The notes under the pieces were generated by a model. It was not told the DNA's origin. It searched no databases and was given only the letters and a program-made list of their open reading frames with translations. Positions 1 to 8,178 of a DNA stretch of 64,000 nt are shown piece by piece. The DNA is taken from the NCBI GenBank assembly GCA_045546975.1, contig JAZQDV010000013.1:58533-122532 (forward strand). Direction: 5' to 3'. Numbering within the stretch: the first letter of the stretch is position 1; each line of letters begins with the position of its first letter. This DNA is from SIG480 sp045546975. GTDB taxonomy: Bacteria; Bacillota; Clostridia; Oscillospirales; JAAYXM01. The translations under genes and the position numbers were made by a program.

Positions 1-37
1 CTGAGCGAACCTTTTTATTCGCTTCGCTCATAATAAC

Positions 38-87
38 AAACCCCTCCTAAGGGCAAATCGTGCGTTCGACTCCGGTCGGGGGTGCCA
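38..87 (+). other. tRNA 3'-end-like fragment (probable remnant)
   Basis: The stretch has a CTCCTAA loop closed by CCC/GGG, like a CCU anticodon loop. It is followed by GTTCGACTCC, like a T-loop, and by GGGGGTGCCA, like an acceptor end with encoded CCA. The T-stem halves do not pair and no D-arm or 5' acceptor strand precedes it, so it is not a functional tRNA as written. A terminator hairpin follows directly, as expected behind a tRNA. It could be a decayed or recombined tRNA-Arg end, or chance resemblance. Confidence 0.35.
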
Positions 88-133
88 AAAAGAAACGACA
101 TTTTCCAAAATGGAAGTTGTCGTTTCTTTTTTT
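88..133 (+). terminator. Rho-independent terminator
   Basis: The 10-bp stem AGAAACGACA/TGTCGTTTCT (91-100 with 118-127) has a 17-nt AT-rich loop and is followed by seven T. It works best on the plus strand, behind the tRNA-like fragment. Confidence 0.7.
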
Positions 134-224
134 ACTATTCACTTTTCTCTATTCACTCTTCGTTCTTCTCTTAAATTGTCGTCTCCAGATAAGAGACAAA
201 AGCGAAGAGATAAGAGCTTCTTCG

Positions 225-2408
225 CTAAAATTCAATAACCTTTGTTGCGGCTTCACGGGCAACTTTGAGTTCTTCTCCGTTTACGACAAATGTTACCTCA
301 TTCTCAAAGCCGAATTCAATTTCAAGCTTTGACATTTTGCCGTCACGCCAGAAGATCGAGAGCTTGTGTCCGCCCGGGATGTATACGCCCTCGAGCTTTC
401 CCGACTTCCAAGCCTTCGGAAGTGCGTGGAGAAGACGTACCTTGCCACCGGAAACATTAACGAGTGCCTCGATTACCGATGCGGTGCCGCCGAGGTTTCC
501 GTCTATCTGGAAAACTCCCGGTGGATGGAGGTCAAGCAGTGTGTCCGTTGCAAACTCGGTTATCATCTTGTTGTAGTTATCACCGAATATCTCGCCCTCA
601 CCGAACTTTGCAAAGAAGCAGGATGCCCATGCGCGACTCCAACCGGACTGTCCCCCGCCTGCAGCGAGTCTTGTGTCAAGCGACTTTCTTGCAGCAGCAT
701 AAAGCTCGGGTGTATCATACTCGTTTATAATATCTGACGGATAGAAGCCGTAGAGGTGAGAAACATGCCTGTGCTCAGGCTCAACCTCTTCTCTCTCCTC
801 GGAATCCCATTCGACAAGTCTTCCGTCACGTGCCACCTTGAGCTTCGGGAGATTTTCGCGAAGCTTTTTCCATTTTCTTACCTTCAGCTTATCCTTGCCG
901 AGAATTTCCGCCGCCTCTATTGCATAGGTGAGACCGTCAATTGCAATCTCAATATCCATAGCAGAGGAAATTCCGATACTTACATCAAAGCAACCCGTTC
1001 CCTTGAACCTGTTTTCAGGAGACTGGCTCGGCATAATCTGATAAACGCCGTTCTCATCGCGGACAAGGAAGTCCTCATAGAACAGTGCAACCTCGCGGAA
1101 GAACGGATATGCGCGTTCTTCGAGGAATTTGCGGTCTCCCATATATCGGTAGTGATTCCAGAGATGCATTGCCATCCACGGTGCCGTACCCATCCATACC
1201 GCCCAACCGTAAGACTCGGGGCTCTGCAGTCCCCATACGTCGCCCTGGTGTGAGAGCCAGATTCCGCGGCAACCGTAAAGACGCTTTGCCGCATCTCGAC
1301 CCGACTCCTGAAGGCTGAGAACATAGTTGAAGAGCTTCTCGTTGCACTCGTGCATACCGAGAGGGGATGCCATCCAGTAGTTCATCTGAAGGTTTATATT
1401 CATGTGGTAATCACTTGCCCATGGCGGATCAAGCTCAAGATTCCACTTACCCTGAAGGTTTGCCGGTAAATATCCGCAGATGCTCGATGATAAAAGCAGG
1501 TATCTGCCATAGCCAAAGTATAAAACGAGAAGACCTATATCCTCTTTACCGTTTCTTAACGCCTCCATTCTCTCGTCCGTCGGAAGTGTGTCGAGGTCGT
1601 CCTCATGCTCAATTTCAAACACACTTCTCGCCATAAGGGATGAGAACTTTTCCTTATGCTTGATAAGTCGCGCATCATACTCCTCAGGCTCTATCTCGCG
1701 CGCAGAATCCTCTATCTCGGGGATGACGACATCCGTAGCTGTCGTTATGTAGGATGCCCCCTCGATTTTCACTCCGTTTGCAATCGGGGTTACACTTCCG
1801 TCGGTCATGAACTTCGTTTTTACATAAAATGAGATACCACCGACTATCTTGCAGTTAAAGGTAATGGTGTCGGAAGTTACCTCAAACGTGTGCTCTGCGA
1901 CCTCCTCCTCTTCGCGGGAGAGCGTGAGCTCGCCTGTGAGATTCTCGCCCTGTATACGGGAAAAGATGAGCGTCCCGTCAGAGTCTGCAAAAAACTCGGA
2001 GTTTACCCTCGCTCTCGCGCTTTTTGCAACGCCTGTTTCTATATCAAGGCTTCTCTCCGTAATACGGCTTCCCGCTGCATGACGGAAGGTGAGATTTCCC
2101 GCAGGGATGAAGCAGTCAAGCTTTCGCGGCATGCCCGACACTCCGCCGTATCCGCCAAAAAAGAGGTTTGAAAGAGCAGTCGCTTCAAAGAACTTGCCGG
2201 CCTTGAGATAATCTCTTACAAGCGGCAAGAATTTTGCATTGTCCGGGGCGCGACGGCCACGGTTTATCCCTTTCCAGAGATGCTCGTGGTTGAGGGACAA
2301 AATGTCACACTCTTCTGTCTCCCAGAGCATAGCGGCAAGCCTGCCGCTGCCTATCGGGAGTCCGCGTTTCCACTCGCGTGCCTCACTTTTGTACCATAAT
2401 TTTTTCAT
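225..2408 (-). CDS. GH95-family glycosidase (alpha-L-fucosidase/galactosidase type)
   Basis: A 727-residue cytoplasmic enzyme, with no signal peptide, that resembles glycoside hydrolase family 95. The N-terminal beta domain opens with W-x5-EW-x3-LPIGSGRLAAMLW (5-29). The (alpha/alpha)6 barrel carries NLQGKWN (about 317), HMNINLQMNYW (335-345, with the paired Asn that position the water) and QIDGNLGGTA (634-643, with the partner Asp). An acidic MDIEIA segment near 485 may hold the general acid. Family members release terminal alpha-1,2-L-fucose or L-galactose; the exact substrate cannot be read from sequence. The start follows GAGGAT. An AraC-type regulator lies 59 bp upstream on the same strand, so the two are probably co-transcribed. 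Lack of a signal peptide implies that imported oligosaccharides are processed inside the cell. Confidence 0.87.
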   Translation of the reverse strand: MKKLWYKSEAREWKRGLPIGSGRLAAMLWETEECDILSLNHEHLWKGINRGRRAPDNAKFLPLVRDYLKAGKFFEATALSNLFFGGYGGVSGMPRKLDCFIPAGNLTFRHAAGSRITERSLDIETGVAKSARARVNSEFFADSDGTLIFSRIQGENLTGELTLSREEEEVAEHTFEVTSDTITFNCKIVGGISFYVKTKFMTDGSVTPIANGVKIEGASYITTATDVVIPEIEDSAREIEPEEYDARLIKHKEKFSSLMARSVFEIEHEDDLDTLPTDERMEALRNGKEDIGLLVLYFGYGRYLLLSSSICGYLPANLQGKWNLELDPPWASDYHMNINLQMNYWMASPLGMHECNEKLFNYVLSLQESGRDAAKRLYGCRGIWLSHQGDVWGLQSPESYGWAVWMGTAPWMAMHLWNHYRYMGDRKFLEERAYPFFREVALFYEDFLVRDENGVYQIMPSQSPENRFKGTGCFDVSIGISSAMDIEIAIDGLTYAIEAAEILGKDKLKVRKWKKLRENLPKLKVARDGRLVEWDSEEREEVEPEHRHVSHLYGFYPSDIINEYDTPELYAAARKSLDTRLAAGGGQSGWSRAWASCFFAKFGEGEIFGDNYNKMITEFATDTLLDLHPPGVFQIDGNLGGTASVIEALVNVSGGKVRLLHALPKAWKSGKLEGVYIPGGHKLSIFWRDGKMSKLEIEFGFENEVTFVVNGEELKVAREAATKVIEF

Positions 2409-2426
2409 AAAACCATCCTCTTTCTG

Positions 2427-2455
2427 TTTGAAAACATAGTAACATCTTTGAAAAC
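2427..2455 (-). promoter_or_regulatory. Direct-repeat candidate AraC-type operator before the GH95 gene
   Basis: Two exact copies of TTTGAAAAC start at 2427 and 2447, 20 bp apart. They lie in the 59-bp gap between the araC-like gene and the GH95 gene. Two direct half-sites spaced two helical turns apart is the usual binding pattern of AraC/XylS proteins. The assignment to the neighbouring regulator is inference. Confidence 0.5.
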
Positions 2456-2467
2456 CTTTTGCAACAA

Positions 2468-3283
2468 TTATTTTTTGTGTCTGCTAAGCGGAGCATTGCG
2501 CGGATTGTGATTATACACCTTTTCACAGGCACGGTAGAAGGACGAGTAATTGTTGAATCCCGCAATAGCCGATGCGTCGGAAAGGCTTTTCCCGTCGGCG
2601 ACCAATTCATCAACCAACGTCAGTCTTTTCTGCTTTATGTACATCTGCACGGTAAGTCCCGTTGCCTGCTTGAAAACTCTGCACAGATGATACTTTGAAA
2701 TGAAAAACTGCTCACAAAGAGCGTCAAGGGAAATGTCGCTTGCGAAGTTTTCGTTTATGTATTCTATTATCTTCTTTACCGTCTTGTTGACCGCGTCGGG
2801 TTTCTCAAACGATGAAATCTCATTGATTATGTGGAGTATCTCAACCATGATGCTGTTCGCTATCAGGGAGTCTGTTTTTGAAAAATTGTCCGTGTATTTT
2901 CCAAGCCGGATTATCGCGTCATAAAGACCGCTTTTTCTCGCCCGCTCGGAGCTTATTCTGTTTCCCTTTGAAAAATTGCCCTCAAGAAATGCATTTTCGT
3001 ATTCCGGACAGTTGTTTTTCACAAAGAACTCGGGCGACACCATAATTACAATTCTGTGATACGGCTTGGGTTTGTTGTGATATACCCTGTGCATTTCCTG
3101 CTTTCTTATGATGATGATATCCTCAGAAGAAAGAGCATAGTTTTTCTCTTCGACAACATACTTTACATCACCCTCAAAAAACACGTAAATCTCATGTTCG
3201 TTGTGATTGTGCAGATAAAACTCGGAGGGTTTCGGTATCCCCTTCATCATATTTACGTTAAATCCATATTTGTTCAGATACAT
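2468..3283 (-). CDS. AraC-family transcriptional regulator
   Basis: 271 residues. The N-terminal half (about 15-100) is a cupin-like sugar-sensing domain with the typical HNHNEHEIYVFFEG start, a His-rich metal/effector motif. The C-terminal 100 residues carry two helix-turn-helix units: SLDALCEQFFISKYHLCRVFK, then a second helix pair ending in GFNNYSSFYRACEKVYNHNP, the AraC signature. The start follows GGGGAGAAAAGG. It is divergent from the sugar isomerase/oxidoreductase operon and upstream of the GH95 gene, so it is the likely local sugar-responsive activator of both. The inducer is unknown. Confidence 0.9.
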   Translation of the reverse strand: MYLNKYGFNVNMMKGIPKPSEFYLHNHNEHEIYVFFEGDVKYVVEEKNYALSSEDIIIIRKQEMHRVYHNKPKPYHRIVIMVSPEFFVKNNCPEYENAFLEGNFSKGNRISSERARKSGLYDAIIRLGKYTDNFSKTDSLIANSIMVEILHIINEISSFEKPDAVNKTVKKIIEYINENFASDISLDALCEQFFISKYHLCRVFKQATGLTVQMYIKQKRLTLVDELVADGKSLSDASAIAGFNNYSSFYRACEKVYNHNPRNAPLSRHKK

Positions 3284-3305
3284 CCTTTTCTCCCCTTCTT
3301 ATGCT

Positions 3306-3334
3306 ATTCTATCAAACAATAGCAATAATTGCAA
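3306..3334 (-). promoter_or_regulatory. Promoter of the AraC-type gene
   Basis: On the minus strand TTGCAA (3329-3334), a 17-bp spacer and TAGAAT (3306-3311) form a sigma-A-type promoter about 25 bp upstream of the gene. Its -35 box lies inside the inverted repeat at 3325-3350, which suggests autoregulation. Confidence 0.55.
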
Positions 3335-3350
3335 TGTTTTTAGCAATTAT
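3325..3350. promoter_or_regulatory. Inverted-repeat operator candidate in divergent spacer
   Basis: A perfect 8-bp inverted repeat, ATAATTGC and GCAATTAT, is separated by 10 bp. It lies between the divergent AraC-type gene and the isomerase operon, over the -35 box of the former. A TATAAT for the plus-strand operon lies at 3383-3388 without a clear -35, as expected for an activated promoter. Confidence 0.5.
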
Positions 3351-3407
3351 CGTGTAGAAAATTCGCACTTTTTTTGTTACCATATAATTAAGTTAAGGAG
3401 TGATTAT

Positions 3408-4253
3408 ATGGCATACAAGAACTTAAGCGGTTTTGCCGACGAAATTTCCTCGGACATCAAGGTCCAGTTCGAGGTATTTAACAAACTCGGCATAAACTAT
3501 TTTGAACCGAGAGGCGTTAACGGAAAAAACATCTCCGAGCTTTCGGATGACGAGGTAAACGCCCTTCTTTCCGAGATGAAGAAGCACGGAATCTCCGCTT
3601 CATCAATCGGCTCACCTATCGGAAAAATTAAAATCACAGACGATTTTGACGCTCACTTTGAGCTTTTCCGCCGCGTTGTGAAAACGGCAAAGAGCTTAGG
3701 CACGAAATACATAAGAATGTTCAGCTTCTATAACGACTCACCCGAGTGGAGCGAGGATTCGCGCAAGTGCGTGTTTAAGCGTCTCGGGAAACTCATCGAC
3801 TATGCAAAGTCAGAGGGCGTAGTTCTTCTCCATGAAAACGAGAAGGATATCTACGGCGATACGATTGAACGCTGTCTTGACCTTTTTGAAAATCTCGCCT
3901 GCGAGAATTTCAGGGCAGTTTTTGACCCTGCAAACTTCGTGCAGTGCGGAATCGATACGAAAGAGGCGTTCTCCGCACTACGCCCGTACATCGAATATAT
4001 GCACATAAAGGATTCTCTTTCCGACGGTACTATCGTCCCTGCAGGTCAGGGGCTTGGCAACATTCCCTACATTCTCGGGGAACTTCTTACAAACGGCTAT
4101 ACAGGGTACATCTCCCTTGAACCGCATCTCGGAAGCTTTGACGGTCTTGAAAAGCTTGAGCTTGACGACACTATGATGAAGCTCCCCAAAGGCGGAGAAG
4201 GAACATTTACCCTTGCATACAACGAACTCAATAAAATTATTGAAAGGATATGA
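3408..4253 (+). CDS. Sugar phosphate isomerase/epimerase-type TIM barrel protein
   Basis: 281 residues of the AP-endonuclease-2/xylose-isomerase-like TIM barrel family. Metal-ligand motifs are visible: VVLLHENEKDIYGD (Glu after beta-5), FRAVFDPANFVQCG (Asp) and YIEYMHIKDS (His), with a final ISLEPHLG (Glu). Such proteins isomerise or epimerise free or oxidised sugars. The start at 3408 is chosen because TAAGGAG lies 8 bp upstream; the frame stays open further upstream but has no ribosome site. It is the first gene of a four-gene operon with two oxidoreductases, and ends 4 bp before the next gene. The substrate is not deducible. Confidence 0.85.
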   Translation: MAYKNLSGFADEISSDIKVQFEVFNKLGINYFEPRGVNGKNISELSDDEVNALLSEMKKHGISASSIGSPIGKIKITDDFDAHFELFRRVVKTAKSLGTKYIRMFSFYNDSPEWSEDSRKCVFKRLGKLIDYAKSEGVVLLHENEKDIYGDTIERCLDLFENLACENFRAVFDPANFVQCGIDTKEAFSALRPYIEYMHIKDSLSDGTIVPAGQGLGNIPYILGELLTNGYTGYISLEPHLGSFDGLEKLELDDTMMKLPKGGEGTFTLAYNELNKIIERI

Positions 4254-4257
4254 TAAA

Positions 4258-5415
4258 ATGAAAACAGTAAGACTTGGTATTATCGGCTACGGAAACATGG
4301 GCACAGAGCATTGCAAGAACATCAATGACGGAAAGGTGCCCGGAATGGAAGTTTCCGCTATCTGCGATATTGCGGAGGCAAGACGCGACGCTGCAAAGAA
4401 AACTAATCCCGATGTCGCAATTTTTGACAATGCAACAGAGCTCTTTAAGAGCGGCCTTTGCGATGTTGTAATCATCGCAGTTCCCCACTACGACCACTCA
4501 CCTCTCGCAATCGAGGCTTTCTCTTACGGTCTCAATGTCATCACAGAAAAGCCTGCAGGCGTGTACACAAAGCAGGTTCTTGAGATGAACGAGGCAGCTA
4601 AAAAATCAGGCAAGCTCTTTGGCATTATGTATAACCAGAGAACAAACCCGATGTATGCAAAGATCCGTGAGATGGTACAGTCCGGCGAGCTTGGACACAT
4701 CAAGAGAATTTCTTGGGTTATCACCGACTGGTACCGTCCGCAGGGCTACCATGACAGCTGCTCATGGCGTTCTACCTGGAGAACAGAGGGCGGCGGCGCA
4801 CTCATTAACCAGAATCCGCACCAGCTCGACCTTTGGCAGTGGATGTTCGGCATGCCCGACAAGATCACATCCTTTGTCTCCTTCGGTAAGTACTACGACA
4901 TCGAGGTTGAGGACGATGTCACAGCATACTTTGAATATGAAAACGGAACAACGGGTACATACATCACCTCAACAGGTGAGGCTCCGGGAACAAACCGCCT
5001 TGAAATTTCCTGCGATATGGGTAAAATCGTCGTAGAGAACGGCGAGATGACCTTCTGGAGAAACACAGTTTCTGAGCGTGAGTTTAACAAGAACTTTGAC
5101 GGCGTTTTCGGCAGGCCCGAATGCTGGAAGTGTGAGCTTCCCGTCAAGGGCAACGGTGAGCAGCACGTAGGCATCTTCAAGAACGTTGTCCGCGCACTCA
5201 ACGAGGGTACTCCCCTCCTCGCACCGGGTTATGAGGGTATCAACGGTCTTACCATTTCAAATGCTATCCACTACTCAACCTGGACAAACTCCACAGTTGA
5301 TGTAAAGAACTTCCCGCATGATGACTACTACCGTATCCTTCAGGAAAAGATTGCGGCATCAACAGTTGTCAAGAACGTAGTTCAGAAGACCACAGGCACA
5401 GAGGGAACTTATTAA
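4258..5415 (+). CDS. Gfo/Idh/MocA-family NAD(P)-dependent oxidoreductase
   Basis: 385 residues. The N-terminal Rossmann fold has GIIGYGNMGTEH (about 8-19), and the family EKP motif is TEKPAGVY. The C-terminal substrate domain has GGGALINQNPHQLDLWQW with the catalytic-type His. Family members oxidise or reduce a sugar hydroxyl, often at C3 of a glycoside or inositol. The start ATG is 4 bp after the isomerase stop, with GAAAGGAT as ribosome site. The gene is followed 17 bp later by a second TIM-barrel isomerase, giving the oxidoreductase/isomerase pairing seen in oxidative glycoside or inositol catabolism. Confidence 0.88.
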   Translation: MKTVRLGIIGYGNMGTEHCKNINDGKVPGMEVSAICDIAEARRDAAKKTNPDVAIFDNATELFKSGLCDVVIIAVPHYDHSPLAIEAFSYGLNVITEKPAGVYTKQVLEMNEAAKKSGKLFGIMYNQRTNPMYAKIREMVQSGELGHIKRISWVITDWYRPQGYHDSCSWRSTWRTEGGGALINQNPHQLDLWQWMFGMPDKITSFVSFGKYYDIEVEDDVTAYFEYENGTTGTYITSTGEAPGTNRLEISCDMGKIVVENGEMTFWRNTVSEREFNKNFDGVFGRPECWKCELPVKGNGEQHVGIFKNVVRALNEGTPLLAPGYEGINGLTISNAIHYSTWTNSTVDVKNFPHDDYYRILQEKIAASTVVKNVVQKTTGTEGTY

Positions 5416-5432
5416 TACGGAGGAAAAGGACC

Positions 5433-6206
5433 ATGGATAAAAGAATAGGTGCTCAGTATTATACAATACGCGACTTTTGCAAAACAATAGAGGACTTTGA
5501 TTCTTCCTGCAAGAGAGTAAAGGAAATCGGCTACAAAGCAGTTCAGCTTTCGGGAATCCCGAACTTTGACCCGCACGCTATCCGAGAGATTCTCGATAAG
5601 CACGGTCTCACTCCTTTCTGCACTCACAGAAGCTGGCAGGACTATCTCGAAAACATTGATGCTGAAATAAACTTCCACAAGGTTGTCGGCTGTGATATCG
5701 CAGGACTCGGCGCACTGCCCGGCGCATTTTCCGAAGGTGGGATGGAACCTGAGGCACTTAAGAAGTTTGCAAAGGACGCAACTGTTGTTGCAAACAAGCT
5801 TGCAGAACACGGCATCACCTTTGGTTACCATAACCACGCGTTTGAGTTCAGAAAGTTCGACGGAAAGTTTGCTTTCGACATTCTCACAGAATCCGTCAAG
5901 AGCGACAACTTCAAGTACATTCTTGATACATACTGGCTCGCATACGCCGGTATTGACCCTGCAAGATTTATCCTTGAGAGAGCAGGTCAGGTTGTCTGCG
6001 TTCACTTAAAGGACTTAAAGATTGTCGGAAACGACCCGAGATATGCAGAGGTCGGTTGCGGCAACATCCTTTGGGATGAGGTCCTCCCCGCTTGTGAAAA
6101 GGCAGGGGTCAAGTACGCTCTTGTCGAGCAGGATGAGTGTGATGTAAACCCGTTTGACGCGCTTACAACAAGCTACAATTACCTCACTACAAAGGGATTT
6201 AACTGA
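5433..6206 (+). CDS. Sugar phosphate isomerase/epimerase-type TIM barrel protein (second)
   Basis: 257 residues of the xylose-isomerase-like TIM barrel family. It starts with MDKRIGAQYYTIRDF and retains ITFGYHNHAFEF (beta-5 metal-binding His/Glu region), YILDTYWLAYAG (Asp) and VVCVHLKDLK (His), and ends in KYALVEQDEC (Glu). GGAGGAAAAGG precedes the ATG. It lies between two oxidoreductase genes and ends 1 bp before the next ATG, so translation is coupled. IolE/IolI-like or keto-sugar epimerase activity is possible but not provable. Confidence 0.85.
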   Translation: MDKRIGAQYYTIRDFCKTIEDFDSSCKRVKEIGYKAVQLSGIPNFDPHAIREILDKHGLTPFCTHRSWQDYLENIDAEINFHKVVGCDIAGLGALPGAFSEGGMEPEALKKFAKDATVVANKLAEHGITFGYHNHAFEFRKFDGKFAFDILTESVKSDNFKYILDTYWLAYAGIDPARFILERAGQVVCVHLKDLKIVGNDPRYAEVGCGNILWDEVLPACEKAGVKYALVEQDECDVNPFDALTTSYNYLTTKGFN

Positions 6207-6207
6207 T

Positions 6208-7161
6208 ATGAACGTTTGTATAGTCGGATTTGGTGCTATCGGCCCCATACACGCGGAAGCACTCTCAAAACTTTCGGGCGTCAATATCTACGGTATCTGC
6301 GATATCGTAAGAGAACGGGCAGATAAAGCGGCCGAGAAGTATTCCGCAAAGGCATTTTATGACTTTGACGAGTGCCTTTTGGACGAAAACATTGATAGCA
6401 TCCATATCTGCACACCGCACTACCTTCATTATGAGATGATAACAAAAGCGCGCGAGCGCGGACTTACAGTCGTTTGCGAAAAGCCCATCACTATGACGGG
6501 CGAGGAATTTTCCTCGCTTATGCGCGACTTTGATACAAGCCGTGTTTACCCCGTTTTCCAGAATCGGAAAAACGCCTGCATCCAGTATCTTACCGATCGC
6601 GTCAAAACTGACAAAAGCCTCGGCAAGCTCCGTGGCGTAAAAGGTATCGCGACCTGGTTCCGAGGTGCCGACTACTACAATGCTGATGCATGGCGCGGGA
6701 CAAAGAAGTACGAGGGCGGCGGTGTGCTGATAAATCAGACAATCCACCTACTCGACCTTATGCTTCTGTTTGGCGGCAAGGTAAGCTCTGTTTCCTCATC
6801 AGCTTCAAACAAGTCACTCCAAGGTGTCATTGAAGTTGAGGACACACTTGATGCGCGAATTGAGTTTGAGAACGGGGCTGTCGGCATCTTCTTTGCGACC
6901 AACGGCTATGCAGAAAATACGCCGTTCCAGCTCGAGCTTGTTTTCGAAAACAAAATCTTTGTTTATTACAGAAACAGTCTCTACGAGGACGGAGAGCTCG
7001 TCTGCTCGGATTCGGGCGCAGTTCCCGGCAAGGACTACTGGGGCAGCGGCCACGCAAGAATAATGCACGACATTTACGAAACCGACTCTCCCATTACCCT
7101 TCAAGACGCAAAAGAGACTATGGAGACTATGTTTAAGATTTACGACCGCGCAAATAAATAA
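6208..7161 (+). CDS. Gfo/Idh/MocA-family oxidoreductase (second)
   Basis: 317 residues. The Rossmann motif is VGFGAIGPIHAEAL (about 5-18), then CEKPITM, and GGGVLINQTIHLLDLM, the conserved His-containing helix. The ATG lies 1 bp beyond the stop of the preceding isomerase, so the two are translationally coupled. The longer upstream reading frame would overlap the isomerase and has no ribosome site. It is the last gene of the plus-strand sugar operon. A bidirectional terminator follows at 7171, shared with the convergent third oxidoreductase. Confidence 0.87.
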   Translation: MNVCIVGFGAIGPIHAEALSKLSGVNIYGICDIVRERADKAAEKYSAKAFYDFDECLLDENIDSIHICTPHYLHYEMITKARERGLTVVCEKPITMTGEEFSSLMRDFDTSRVYPVFQNRKNACIQYLTDRVKTDKSLGKLRGVKGIATWFRGADYYNADAWRGTKKYEGGGVLINQTIHLLDLMLLFGGKVSSVSSSASNKSLQGVIEVEDTLDARIEFENGAVGIFFATNGYAENTPFQLELVFENKIFVYYRNSLYEDGELVCSDSGAVPGKDYWGSGHARIMHDIYETDSPITLQDAKETMETMFKIYDRANK

Positions 7162-7170
7162 CTTATACAA

Positions 7171-7210
7171 CAAAACGCTCAGGTATTTTGATAAATACCT
7201 GAGCGTTTTT
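7171..7210. terminator. Bidirectional terminator between convergent sugar operons
   Basis: A long perfect stem, AAAACGCTCAGGTATT paired with AATACCTGAGCGTTTT, has a short ATA-type loop. There are A-runs before it and T-runs after it, so it can end both the plus operon and the minus-strand oxidoreductase/isomerase pair. Confidence 0.9.
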
Positions 7211-7217
7211 ATTATTT

Positions 7218-8162
7218 TTATATTTCTTTGTAAATTGTCTGGATTGCACGGATAACGTCAAGGCCGTATGCACCGTCGACTGTAGGTGTCTTGCGTGTCT
7301 TGAGTGTGTCTACAACTTCCTTCATAATGAAGTCCATCTCGGAAAGACCGCAACGGCAGTCGATTACCTCGCCTTCTTCGCCCATGGGGAATACCTCAAT
7401 CTCGCCGTCGCGGATTCTGATTTCCCCCTTTGAGAGGTAGAGAACTGTCTGGTAAACACCAGCTGTTGTGTGGCCCGTGAGGTTAAGAAGCGCGCTGACT
7501 CCCGTTGATGTCTTGACGAACGCCTGAACGCCGTCCTCAACACTTGCGCCCTCGGGGATGTGAACGCTGCCGACTGCCTCGACGATCTCGCCGTCTGAGA
7601 AGTACTTTACCTTATCAAGCGCATGTGCGCCGAGGTTCATCATAATACCGCCGCCGCTCATCTTCTTATCAAGGAACCAGCGCGGACGTGCCGGTGAGAA
7701 GTAGAAGCAGTTACGTGTTTCAGTAATACCTACAAGCTCGCCAAGCTTGCCTGACTTTACGATTTCCTTTGCCTTTGAGTTTGTCGGGAAGTAGCCCTGT
7801 CCGTGACCTATCCAGAAGAGGACGCCTGCCTTCTCGCAAACGTCAATCATCTCCTGACAGTCAGCGACGGAAATTCCCATCGGCTTTTCAAGGTAAATGT
7901 CAATACCCTTTGCCGCGCACTTCTGAACACAGGGGTTGTGGAGTGCGTGCGGAAGGTTGATGATAACAAGGTCAAGCTCTTCTTTTTCAAGAAGCTCATT
8001 ATAGTCAAGATACCCGTTTGCGCCTGTTTTCTTTACGGCGTCCTCAAGCTTTTCGGGAACAACATCACACAGCGCGGTGATACTTGCATCGTCCATTTTT
8101 CCGAAGACATTGATATGCCTGTCGCAGTTTAATCCGCATCCGATAACAGCTACTTTTAACAT
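7218..8162 (-). CDS. Gfo/Idh/MocA-family oxidoreductase (third)
   Basis: 314 residues. It has VAVIGCGLNCDRH as Rossmann loop, LEKPMGIS as EKP motif, and KKMSGGGIMMNLGAHALDK as the substrate/catalytic helix. It is clearly paralogous to the gene at 62924-63880: both share RPRWFL.KKMSGGGIM.NLGAHALDK and the ending VDGAYGLD, whereas the two plus-strand oxidoreductases here are distant. It lies 16 bp downstream of a TIM-barrel isomerase on the same strand. It probably acts on the same kind of sugar or cyclitol as the divergent operon; the substrate is unknown. Confidence 0.88.
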   Translation of the reverse strand: MLKVAVIGCGLNCDRHINVFGKMDDASITALCDVVPEKLEDAVKKTGANGYLDYNELLEKEELDLVIINLPHALHNPCVQKCAAKGIDIYLEKPMGISVADCQEMIDVCEKAGVLFWIGHGQGYFPTNSKAKEIVKSGKLGELVGITETRNCFYFSPARPRWFLDKKMSGGGIMMNLGAHALDKVKYFSDGEIVEAVGSVHIPEGASVEDGVQAFVKTSTGVSALLNLTGHTTAGVYQTVLYLSKGEIRIRDGEIEVFPMGEEGEVIDCRCGLSEMDFIMKEVVDTLKTRKTPTVDGAYGLDVIRAIQTIYKEI

Positions 8163-8178
8163 AATTTTATACCTCTCT

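Noticed and set aside
756..1253. 165-residue plus-strand ORF inside the GH95 gene
   Set aside because: It is a shadow frame of the minus-strand glycosidase, without ribosome site or recognisable domains.
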